Source: Byssothecium circinans
Lineage: Eukaryota > Ascomycota > Dothideomycetes > Pleosporales > Massarinaceae
Assembly (NCBI GenBank): GCA_010015675.1
Contig: ML977013.1
Span: 294,469 to 312,718, forward strand
Direction of reading: 5' to 3'
DNA length: 18,250 bases
Below the pieces are notes generated by a model. That model saw nothing but the letters and a program-made list of their open reading frames with translations. It ran no database searches and had not been told where the DNA came from. Numbering within the stretch: position 1 is the first letter of the stretch; each line of letters opens with the position of its first letter. Positions 1 to 7,823 of this stretch are shown in pieces. Position numbers and translations under genes: made by a program.

Positions 1-9
1 CTTATTTTC

Positions 10-56
10 TTTGATTTTCCTAGTAAAAAGCGGCGCATTACGCTTTAAGGCGTTAG
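10..56 (+). repeat. Left imperfect terminal inverted repeat
   Basis: This segment matches the reverse complement of the right edge (about 18204-18250). A perfect 15-nt core, ATTTTCCTAGTAAAA at 14-28, equals the reverse complement of 18232-18246. The match continues with one gap through GCGG and TTACGC to about position 43. A second, weaker GGCGTTA unit at 49-55 corresponds to the second GGCGTTACGC unit on the right. Together this is the layout of a transposon terminal inverted repeat with subterminal repeats. No transposase is visible anywhere inside the window. Confidence 0.75.
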
Positions 57-163
57 ATTTTTCGCTCTCCAAAACCTCAACACCAAAAAAGTATCGCGAC
101 TTTGGGCTATATATCGACATCGATTTATCCACCAAATCCACAAGAAAAAAGGCTATATTTAGC

Positions 164-286
164 CAATCAATCAATCAGTCTGGCAACTTTCAGACTGTTT
201 GATTGGATAATTAGAGCCCTTCAGACTGTTTGACTGATTGCTTACAAAGCAATCAAACAATCAGTCTGACTTTTTCAGACTGATTG
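164..286. repeat. Cluster of five CAGACTG motifs forming hairpins
   Basis: Five copies of CAGACTG or its complement CAGTCTG lie at 176-182 (minus), 191-197 (plus), 222-228 (plus), 262-268 (minus) and 276-282 (plus), each extended by TGATTG/TGTTTGATTG-like sequence. Neighbouring copies face each other, so three hairpins are possible: 164-182 with 191-205, 222-242 with 248-268 (about 21-nt arms, few mismatches, 5-nt loop), and 258-268 with 276-286. This could be a subterminal part of a mobile element, a MITE remnant, or a protein-binding cluster. It runs straight into the open frame that begins at 284. Confidence 0.7.
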
Positions 287-349
287 TTGCCAAGTCTGGC
301 TGTCTCCGCTGCTAAGCCTCTTCTTTTGCCTGAGGAAAGCAAGAATGGA

Positions 350-514
350 AAGAAACAGCAAACGAAAATAGGTTCCTTTTTCAAACCCAAAGCCAAGGAC
401 CACAAGTTCAAGCCGAAAGCTTTAGATGCCGTCCCACAGGAAAACGGGCAGCAACGGCAGATACCCCAAGGATCGACTCCAGTGAATTCCGACCAGTCCC
501 CACCATCTGAGCCA
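350..514 (+). repeat. Duplicated 55-codon PIP segment, copy 1
   Basis: This encodes 55 residues starting KKQQTKIGSFFKP and ending SEP. It aligns without gaps to the 55 residues encoded at 629-793, with about 32 of 55 identical by my count. Identity is highest in the PIP box and the following AKDHK basic patch. This is an internal gene duplication, diverged but with the PIP residues (Q, I, F, F) kept in both copies. Confidence 0.75.
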
Positions 515-628
515 ATGCGTCTTCATGCGCGCTCCACGTCTACTACTTCTAAACCTACTCTTTCCCCTTACGTTATTCCCGCTCCCCCTCCACTTCCAAT
601 TCCTCCTCCTCTAGACAGCAGAAAAGAA

Positions 629-793
629 AAGAAACAACAAGCCAAAATCCATTCCTTTTTCAAACCCAGTGCTAAGGATCATAAGTCCAAGTCAAAAGTC
701 CCGGATGCTGTCCAACAGTCGAATATGCAAAATGGAGAGCAGCCTCAAGGCTTGACATCAGCGAAGCCCGGCCAGTCATCTGCATCTGGGCCA
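629..793 (+). repeat. Duplicated 55-codon PIP segment, copy 2
   Basis: Partner of 350-514. It encodes KKQQAKIHSFFKPSAKDHK and then a Gln/Ser/Gly-rich tail. The PIP consensus is intact. Unlike copy 1, it lies downstream of an in-frame ATG (515), so it could be translated even if copy 1 is not. Confidence 0.75.
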
Positions 794-1132
794 GTTAATC
801 AACAGAAGCCCACTCTATCCAGCACTGGAAATACCTCCGATACGGAAACTAAGCAATTACCGAAGACCGATTTTCAGAGTTCCAACGAAACTACGGCAAA
901 AGAAAAGGTTGGAGGCCAATCTCCTCCAGCCAACGTTCCGCCAGCACAGAAGCCGGTTTCTTCGAGCCTTAGCAAATTATCAGAGACTAAGTCGAATATG
1001 CGCCAGCATACTGACGATGCACGGGCACACTCCGATCAAACTAAGGCACCAGCACGTCATGACACTGAAGTATCGTCCGCACTATCAGATCAGTATGACG
1101 ATTAGTCTTCAGACGGTAGAAGGCGACAGAGC

Positions 1133-4100
1133 ATGGACTCCATAGAGACAAAATATTCTGAATACCTAGAAGCTAATCTCAACCATCCTACAAATCCCGT
1201 GATGGGTAAGAAGGGAGCCCCACCTGCACCAACCGGGCCAAAGTCATTTGATGCCATCCTCCAACCCGGGCAAGAGGAGCGAAAGAAGCAATCAGCCTTT
1301 TCAAAACTTCGAAAATGCTCAAAGTGTAAAGCAAATGGAAAACATGGTGTGAAGGGGCAGAAAGCTGGGGATGGAACAATGCCTGCCACGGATTGTTATT
1401 GCCAATCTATGACTACCAAGAGCGCCAAGAAGCTTCGCGCTCAAGAGAAAAGAGAGCGCAGGAAGCGAGAAAAGGCAGAACGAGCACACGGCAAGAAAGG
1501 CAAAAAACACAAGAAAAATGACCGTTTTGGAACAGAGCACGACGAACCCTACGACGCGGAAGAAGAAGAAAGAAGGTTTGAAGCAGACCAGCGAAGACAA
1601 GATGACCAACTCGAAAGGGATCGTACTATGAATGAGAATCTACACGACAGTCTGACCAAGAAACAAGAACTCGACCGCCAAAGAAACGAAATGCGGCAGA
1701 GGAGAGAAGACGCAAAAGCCGAGCTCATCAGGAACAATAACGAACTCCGTCAACAGCAAGCCCAACAGCACACAGAGATTCTCAACGCCGAGAAAGAAAT
1801 GAAACGCACCACAGAAGAGCAAGAAGACGAACGCCGTCGAAATCGCCGTCAAGACAAGGATGAACGGAAACGCTCGAGGAGAGAGCAGGAGCAAACTGCC
1901 AAGGAAAACAAGATTACGCAGGAGGAGCAAACTCAGGAGCGCCACGCGACATTACTGCAAGAATACCAGGAGTGCAAGGCTGCAGAGATAGAAGAGAAGG
2001 GGAGTCATAGACTGAATGAGATTGAGCGCAAGGGGAGGGAAAGAGCATTAAGGGATGAGAGAAAGAAGCAACGTCGGGAGAATGATCGGGCGGCCAGAGA
2101 AGCGGAGATCAATATGAAAAAACAGGTTCATGAGGCACAGGCGGAGGCTGAGGAAAAGAGGCGAGAAATGAAGTTGGCTGAAAGAGAGGGCGAGAAACAA
2201 ACTAGGAAGCAGAAGGGTATGGAAGACGAGGAGGGTGAGTCGGATGAGGCGGAGAAGCAGGAGATGGAAGATGACGAGGAGGAGGAAGATTTTGGTGAGG
2301 GGGAAGAAGAGGAGGAGATGGACGAGGGAGAAGAGGAATTTGATGATGAGGATGAAGATGCTTGTAAGTTTACCTCTTCTGCTCTAAAGACGTTTCCAAC
2401 ACCAACACTAGGAAAATAGCTCCACTAACATCACCTCATCCACGGCTGCACCTACCAGTACAGGGGGACGATCCCGATGGCGAGGAAGTGGATGAGGAAG
2501 TGGATGAGGAAGACGATGCGGCAGTGGAGCCGAACACGGAGGACGAAAACGGCGTCCCCATTAGCGACGAAGAAAAAGGATCTGACATTGCCTACGATGA
2601 TGATACCAACGTTGGGGATCAAGGTGAAGACGATGCAGAAAATCCCGACTCTGACTCCGACAACGAGAGGGCAGTGGAGGAACTTAGCGAAGATGACCTC
2701 CCTGATTGTGCCGAAGACGTGGATGTCAAAGAGAATGAATTATCCGAAGATCTAGAAGATCTCGAATCTGGCTCCGATGATGGAAATGATAATAGAGAAT
2801 CAGATGAAGACATCCTCGACGACAGCACTGAAGATGCAGACGTCGAAGAGCTCACAGAGGACCCAGAAGATACGGAATCCGGCTCTGACGGTGTAAATAT
2901 AATGGGGAAATCAGACGACGATCACGACAATGGCGATGATGCGGATACCTCAGAGAAAGAAGACGAGCCTGACAATCCCCAAACAAATACCAATAACGAA
3001 TACGGGGAAACCCCAGACAATGGAGAGGAGCTAGAAAGCCTCGAAACCTACGAACACGACCTAGATGACAAGGAAGAATACATGCAAGAGACTCCAGAGG
3101 ATCCAGAAAATCCCGGTTCAGATGATAACGACGATGCCGATATCTTAAAGAATGAAGAAATCCAAGAAACGCCCGAAAGCCTCTCCGATGATGAAAAATC
3201 CCTCCCGGATGATGCTGGAGAAGCGCATAGCTCCGAGAACGAAGACGATAGAGAAATCCCCGAATCCGATGGCAATAACGAAGATGAGGAAAATTCAGAG
3301 AAAGGGGAAGATGCACAAACCCCCGGACCTGGCTCCGACAACGGAGATGACGTCCATGACAGTGATGAAGACGGCATTCACGATGATGCTCAAGATGTCG
3401 AAGATGCAGACAGCTCAAAAAACGAAGAACATCGCTCCAACTCTACCTCAACTCAGAGTAGTAGCACTGGGAGCCTGACCACAGCACTGACATCGTTTAT
3501 GCAGTTCCAAGGCCTTCCCGTGTCAAAGGGGGATGACATGCCTGGAGAAGACATAGAGGGTGGTATGGGAAGCGATATAGATTCTCAGGGCAAGGATAGT
3601 GATGATCAGAGTGATGGTCTGGGAGATGATGAGGCCAAAGAGGTCTCGGATGATGAGAGCATAGACCATGAGGATGAAACAGTAGAGAAAGTGTCAGGGA
3701 GCGGACAAAGTAGCGAGGTAGAAAGTGATCTGGATGCACAGAACGACGACGATATTGGTGGGAGCGACTCCGATGGGCAGGAGGATAGCGCCATAGAAGA
3801 AGAGTTCGAGCAAGAGCTCTCAGATGATGAGCAAAATGAGCAAGAAGCCCCCGAAATGAACGATGACCCAGGCTCTCAAGAAGTACCAGACAGGAACGAC
3901 GATCTCAACGACTCCGAAGAGGAAGTTTGTGACCTTATCTTACCCTACGCTGACGAGACACTCGATAACGACCAAGACACAGGCTCCGAAAATGATATTG
4001 AATCCGAGGCAGATGATGACGGGGAGATTCATATCGATACCAATAGAGAACAAGAACATGACACCAACGAACAATTCTCAGACAATAGCGGTGGCCATGA

Positions 4101-4812
4101 TCCCAGCGCATCCAACATCAACATCAACTCCGAGCCTCCCAGTCCCATCCAGCCCTCTTACGCCGCCAACACAGTCATCAACGACAGAGAAACCGAATCC
4201 AACGATGTGCACCAAACGGAAGAACAAAACCACCCACAACCCACCATGTCCGCCACAATATTTCCCTCCAGCACGCCCACCCACGAACCCCCAGCCCCTG
4301 CTCAAACAACCTCCACCTATGACACATTCCCGCGCTTCACCCACCTCGGCGCCCCACGCCCCCTGTCTCCCTCAGACCAAGCCGCGAACGCTCTCCTCGA
4401 CGCTATACATTTCACGCCTACTTTTAGTTCTCTGCCTAGTCGCCGGACGGCGTTGGCGCCGCATCCGCATACTCACACCCACACTCACGAAAACAGTTTG
4501 GAGGCCAACGACGGGAGCCAGAGGACGGCGCTACCATTATATCCACCTCCACGTCCGCATCCGCATGCGCAGCCGTGTAGCCGTAATGATTGTTTGGAGA
4601 TGGAGGAGGGGAGTCCGAGTCTAGATAGTCGGAGCGCATCGACGGTGTCTCTTTCTGAGGACGGTAATGCGGGGATTACTACTGGGTCGGTCACTGGGAG
4701 ATCGGAGGAGGCAACTGGAGCTACGACGTTGGGGCTAGAGAGGCGGAGGAAGATTGGAAGGGGCGGGGGCAAGAATGAGGGGAGGAAATGGGGGCAAGTA
4801 TTTGGGCGTTGA
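1133..4812 (+). CDS. Large coiled-coil and acidic low-complexity protein (two exons, 1207 aa)
   Basis: Exons 1133-2363 and 2420-4812 join through a 56-nt intron (GTAAGT...AAATAG) that restores one frame of 1208 codons including stop. The start ATG has a good G at +4; the upstream PIP-box frame (284-1132) is in phase and may once have been its N-terminus. Order of parts: a possible zinc-binding cluster C62-x2-C65 ... C88-x-C90; a Lys/Glu/Arg/Gln-rich region from about 97 to 380 with no helix breakers over long stretches, likely a single long helix or coiled coil; an Asp/Glu block at 380-410; then more than 500 residues of acidic Ser/Asp-rich degenerate repeats with recurring GSDDGND-like units; and a Pro/Ser/His-rich tail with an HTHTHTHTH run near 1100 and a basic end. 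The protein is probably nuclear. The order PIP, charged helix, acidic block resembles the CAF-1 large subunit (Cac1/CHAF1A), but I see no conserved Cac1 signature and composition alone can mislead. Function unknown. Confidence 0.7.
2364..2419 (+). other. Intron of the acidic coiled-coil gene
   Basis: The donor GTAAGT at 2364 and acceptor TAG ending at 2419 give 56 nt. Splicing converts the T left over after GAT GCT into a TCT codon and carries the reading frame from the 1133 frame into the frame that stays open to 4810. Without splicing, translation stops at 2417-2419. Confidence 0.85.
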
Positions 4813-5314
4813 GGATGAGGGATATGGGGTTTGAGGTTTGATGTTTTTGAGTGGTAAAGTGTTAAGGAGAGGAGAACTGCGATGTGTATAGCGAGTTATA
4901 TAGAGCGTGATTGTAGTTATATAATTTCAATGATAAAGAGAATACTTTTGCGTGTATGGGAAGTATTATGGCTTCGAATTTGGTGTGTATCAACTTTGCA
5001 CAGACCTGATACCGCCCCTAGCCTTAAAATCTAGAGAAAGTGTACCTGCATATTTAACACGTGACAAGACCACATTGAGTTTATTGACGGCACAAATACT
5101 TGCAATCCGCAATCTTCCGGACAATCACGTACCCACCCGAAAATAACTTACCAGCAACGAAATTCGCGTAGCTCCAATCCCCACGCCCTCATTCCCCATC
5201 ACATCCCTCCTTCACACGATACCTCACACCCACCCACTACATAACCGCCCACCCAACCTCCCCTTTCTGCCACACCTAACACGCCCACTACTTACCACTC
5301 CTCGAGCCCCAAGA
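4813..5314. promoter_or_regulatory. Intergenic: 3' end of the acidic gene and promoter of the small gene at 5315
   Basis: The first part is A/T- and G-rich and probably holds the 3' UTR. A CACGTGAC E-box-like site lies at 5058-5065, about 250 nt before the next ATG. From about 5170 to 5314 the plus strand is almost free of G (CACCC, CCTCC and CCAC runs), the pyrimidine-rich promoter style common in filamentous fungi. No clear TATA box and no gene are seen. Confidence 0.45.
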
Positions 5315-5874
5315 ATGCCACTAGAAATTGCCCCTGCACCCCTGCACCCCACGCCCCTCTTCCCCGCCTCAACTTGCATCCTCCTTCTCGCCCGCACCCT
5401 CGACGACGAAGGCCAACTATCCCAGCTCGTCGGTCACGACCTCATTAGCTCCATCGCGCAAGTCTACGCCCAAATAAAGGAGCGCGTTGCGTACCAAAAG
5501 GCTATCGAGGATCTGCGGGACACGGTTGATAATTTGAGCAGGAAGGAGAGGGAGATAAAAAAGGGCGGAGTTTACGGGGAGCATCTGCTGGATAGTAGGA
5601 GTGTAGAAGGTACGTACGGTCCTTTTCTTTTTTTTCTCTTGTTTTTTTTTGGATGAGCAGGAGATTACGGGGGAGTAGCTGACGAGGAGTAGATTTATTC
5701 AAAGGGATGGACGATGAAAGGCTTGTTGACGCGAGGGATGATCCGGAGGATCCGTGCTTGCTTGCTCAAGTACCTAGGGGGGAGGTTGCTGTGGTCGTTG
5801 AGCGGGGGATGAAGAGGGTTTTTGCGGTTGATGGGTGGGGGAGGGTGTATGCGGTGGTGGATAAAGAGGAGTGA
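5315..5874 (+). CDS. Small two-exon protein of unknown function (158 aa)
   Basis: Exon 1 is 5315-5609 and exon 2 is 5693-5874. The 83-nt intron starts with GTACGT and ends GGAGTAG, with a CTGAC branch-like site at 5679-5683, about 10 nt before the acceptor. This joins GAA G to AT TTA and gives a coherent second exon beginning DLFKGMDDERLVDARDDPED. Residues about 24-80 are predicted helical and charged (TLDDEGQLSQLVGHDL, then an IKERVAYQKAIEDLRDTVD coiled-coil-like stretch). The second exon has a Val-rich segment with regular hydrophobic spacing (EVAVVVERGMKRVFAVDGWG), suggesting a small beta fold. There is no signal peptide or membrane span. An alternative acceptor at 5660 would give a 108-residue product ending at 5692, but it lacks a branch site and wastes the open second exon. 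I do not recognise the family. Confidence 0.6.
5610..5692 (+). other. Intron of the 158-aa gene
   Basis: GTACGT donor, long T-rich tract (CCTTTTCTTTTTTTT-type), CTGAC branch-like site and TAG acceptor. Length is 83 nt. A competing CAG at 5658-5660 would retain 32 nt and end the protein early, so alternative splicing is possible. Confidence 0.65.
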
Positions 5875-6378
5875 TGGCTGTGAGAGGATGGTGAAGATGG
5901 ACTGCATAAAAGGAAGTGTCATGGGGTTGAGCATGAGGTGGAGGGAGATTCTTTGCAGATATGAGAGGAAGCCGGCATAGTTTCGGGTCAAGTCGAGAGC
6001 ATGATAGCCCTTTGATCGAGAATATATATGGGCGATATTGCTGTCAAACCGTTGGTCATACCGAATCCAGAAACGGTTTGTATCGGCATCGTGACATGTA
6101 TCGTTAGCCTTGTGCGTTTGTAAACTAAGATGCAGTGACGCATGACCATCCGTTTGCGCTGGTCAACTATCCAACACTGCCCCATGTTAGCCTATCTATA
6201 TAAATGCGGGCATTGACTGCTAGAACATGAAGCAATCACACAACCCACCCTTGAATTCAACCCCTCAGTTCCCGAGCGTAACTTAGATTCCGCACACCCA
6301 CCAAATACTCCAACCGCAAAATCCCCCCCTCAGGTAACCGGCCGACATTTACACAAGAGCAACCCCTTTATTCCAGAC
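5875..6378. promoter_or_regulatory. Intergenic with TATA box and a perfect 9-nt inverted repeat; possible 5' UTR intron
   Basis: TATATAAA at 6197-6204 is a good TATA box for the gene starting at 6379. A perfect inverted repeat, CAAACCGTT at 6045-6053 and AACGGTTTG at 6072-6080 with an 18-nt spacer, lies about 120 nt upstream of the TATA box. It could be a dimer-binding operator-like site or a hairpin. Just before the ATG, GTAACC at 6334 to TTCCAG at 6376 could be a 43-nt 5' UTR intron. No convincing gene is seen here; open frames on the minus strand look like chance. Confidence 0.45.
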
Positions 6379-7013
6379 ATGGCGAATCGCCGTAGCGCAT
6401 ACGCCCCTGATTTGATCATCTTCGATGGCAATGGCCGGCTGATAGGCGACCTCCCGGGCAAGTACTCTTTCATAGCGCCGGAAATGATGCGGTCGATGCT
6501 CCAGGGAGAATTCGATCAGCGTCTATACATGAGTCCGCAGCGCCGGGTGCCTCGCTACGCCAACGCTCTGCCGCGGAACATGTGGAATGGGCCGTGCCTG
6601 ATAGACTATGAGCGTTGGGAGGACGTGTACCGGAAGTTGAGGAAGCAAGGTAAGTGCAATATCAGCCGTGTGTTGAAAACACGGGTGCGGTTGCAGAGCT
6701 CAAGACCTGTAGATTGAACTGTGTTGACAATAGAGTAGGCGTAGTATTGCCGTTCGACTACATGTTCGAGCCTGACCGCGAGGAGGATACGTCGGCTCGT
6801 GGCAGCCGAAGCATGAAGGCGGACGTCCAAGCAAATGATGATGTCGATGTCGAGAATACGGATAGCGGGCCGTCACAAGAAGCCAGTGAGGGAACGGAGT
6901 GTCCCCAAGCCCACCGTAGCGACCAGGAAGATTCCGAAGATGGGTCGTTCCCACTACCCGGATTTTGGCACCTGATACAAGGATTCATCAAGAAGACGGC
7001 GTTGCTTTTGTGA
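6379..7013 (+). CDS. Two-exon protein of unknown function (about 181 aa)
   Basis: Exon 1 is 6379-6649, opening MANRRSAYAPDLIIFDGNG. The donor is GTAAGT at 6650. The preferred acceptor is GTAG ending at 6738, shortly after a TTGAC branch-like site, giving an 89-nt intron and exon 2 6739-7013. Another in-frame acceptor, TTGCAG at 6696, would add 14 codons. The N-terminal 90 residues look folded, with a hydrophobic DLIIFDG strand, a KYSFIAPEMM segment and an aromatic NMWNGPCLIDYERWEDVY segment. Exon 2 is mainly acidic, Ser- and Glu-rich and disordered, ending in a short hydrophobic FWHLIQGFIKKTALLL helix that might touch a membrane. No signal peptide is seen. It has its own TATA box, so it is not co-transcribed with the gene upstream. 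I do not recognise the family. Confidence 0.6.
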
Positions 7014-7823
7014 TACAAGGTGGTCTGTGGCGTGTATACTGAACCAGTCTATAGTTGTCAATGAGGCTGGGGTCGTCTCGTCTGCACGCCTCAATTTTCA
7101 ATATGGAGAGAGCTGAAACCCACCACAGTTCTTGATATCATTGATCACGTCCCTCTATAGAGTGAATAGCATCCTCACATGTGCATTTTCAACGTACATG
7201 ATCCTAGGTGTTGAGTATGACAAATAAGTGTTGACGCCAGAAGCTACCATAGTAACGTCTGCGCTACTGCATACGGGAGCAAACACAGCAACGATAGGCA
7301 ACGGGGAAGATGGGAAGGAAAAAGCAACGGTATCACGAGGATGCAGCCACGTGGCAGCATGTGTTTGAGCTGAGGGTTCGCCTTACCAGAGGCTTTGGCG
7401 ATCTTCACATGTAGGAGCTTAATAAGGAAATCGGCTAGCCTCAGTTGGAAATGCCTCGAAGCCTCTTTTTCCACAGTACCATGATTTCGATCGTATTTTA
7501 CCGTGCTCGGGTTACTCGCGGCGTCTTTTTAAAATGTCTCAAGCCCAGTATTGCTGTTTGGGTTGTCCACAAGATCGAAAACCCAAGGGGGCGGTTTGCA
7601 GGGATCTTCCGATCGATTCCCCGCCATCTCGATTCTCCGCACCGTCAGAGAGGTTCAGTCTTGAACGACACTGGAAGGTGAATATAATAACGCCACGTGT
7701 GGGACGGTAGACGCTATTAATATTATTGTCGCCGTCGAGTCTTAGCCATCCAAAGTTTTATAAGATGGCCTGCCCGTACGAATCGTGAAACTTCACAATT
7801 TGACCCCCCACACTTCAACCGCC
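7014..7823. promoter_or_regulatory. Intergenic, promoter of the transcription-factor-like gene
   Basis: About 800 nt without a supported gene; the open frames here begin at non-ATG codons or look like chance. Near its end, TTTATAAG at 7757-7764 is a TATA-like box about 60 nt before the ATG at 7824, and a CACGTG E-box core lies at 7694-7699. The ATG sits in a good fungal context (ACCGCCATGCC). Confidence 0.5.

Larger units (their letters stand above)
284..1132 (+). pseudogene. PIP-box-containing 5' part of the acidic coiled-coil gene, cut off by an in-frame TAG
   Basis: An open frame runs from a TGA at 281-283 to a TAG at 1103-1105, then continues in the same frame for nine codons into the ATG at 1133. 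The frame encodes two canonical PCNA-interacting (PIP) motifs of the form QxxIxxFF: QTKIGSFF at 359-382 and QAKIHSFF at 638-661, each followed by KP. Between them is a proline run (PPPLPIPPPL). The rest is rich in Ser, Thr, Gln and Lys and looks disordered. There is no ATG at all on the plus strand before 345, and the first in-frame ATG is at 515, after the first PIP motif. The start is therefore missing, lies in an exon left of the window, or translation begins at 515 or 1133. The TAG could come from CAG by one C-to-T change. A 36-nt in-frame GTATCG...TTAG segment (1070-1105) could remove it but is very short for an intron with a poor donor. Confidence 0.55.

Noticed and set aside
11..202. 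63-codon open frame at the left edge
   Set aside because: It starts at TTG, lies inside the inverted repeat and the A/T-rich DNA after it, and has no protein-like features.
2852..3418. 188-codon minus-strand frame, His/Arg/Leu-rich
   Set aside because: It is the antisense image of the acidic repeat tract; its composition follows from GAT/GAC/GAA codons read backwards.
3863..4624. 253-codon plus-strand frame starting with ATG
   Set aside because: It overlaps the acidic gene fully, is Thr/Pro/Lys-rich with no motif, and is explained by the repeat codon mix. An overlapping gene cannot be fully excluded.
5695..5991. 98-codon minus-strand frame
   Set aside because: It is antisense to exon 2 of the 5315 gene, which reads as a better protein and is supported by splice signals.
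7445..7681. 78-codon plus-strand frame upstream of the transcription-factor-like gene
   Set aside because: It starts at TTG, has no homology signal, and lies in promoter DNA.
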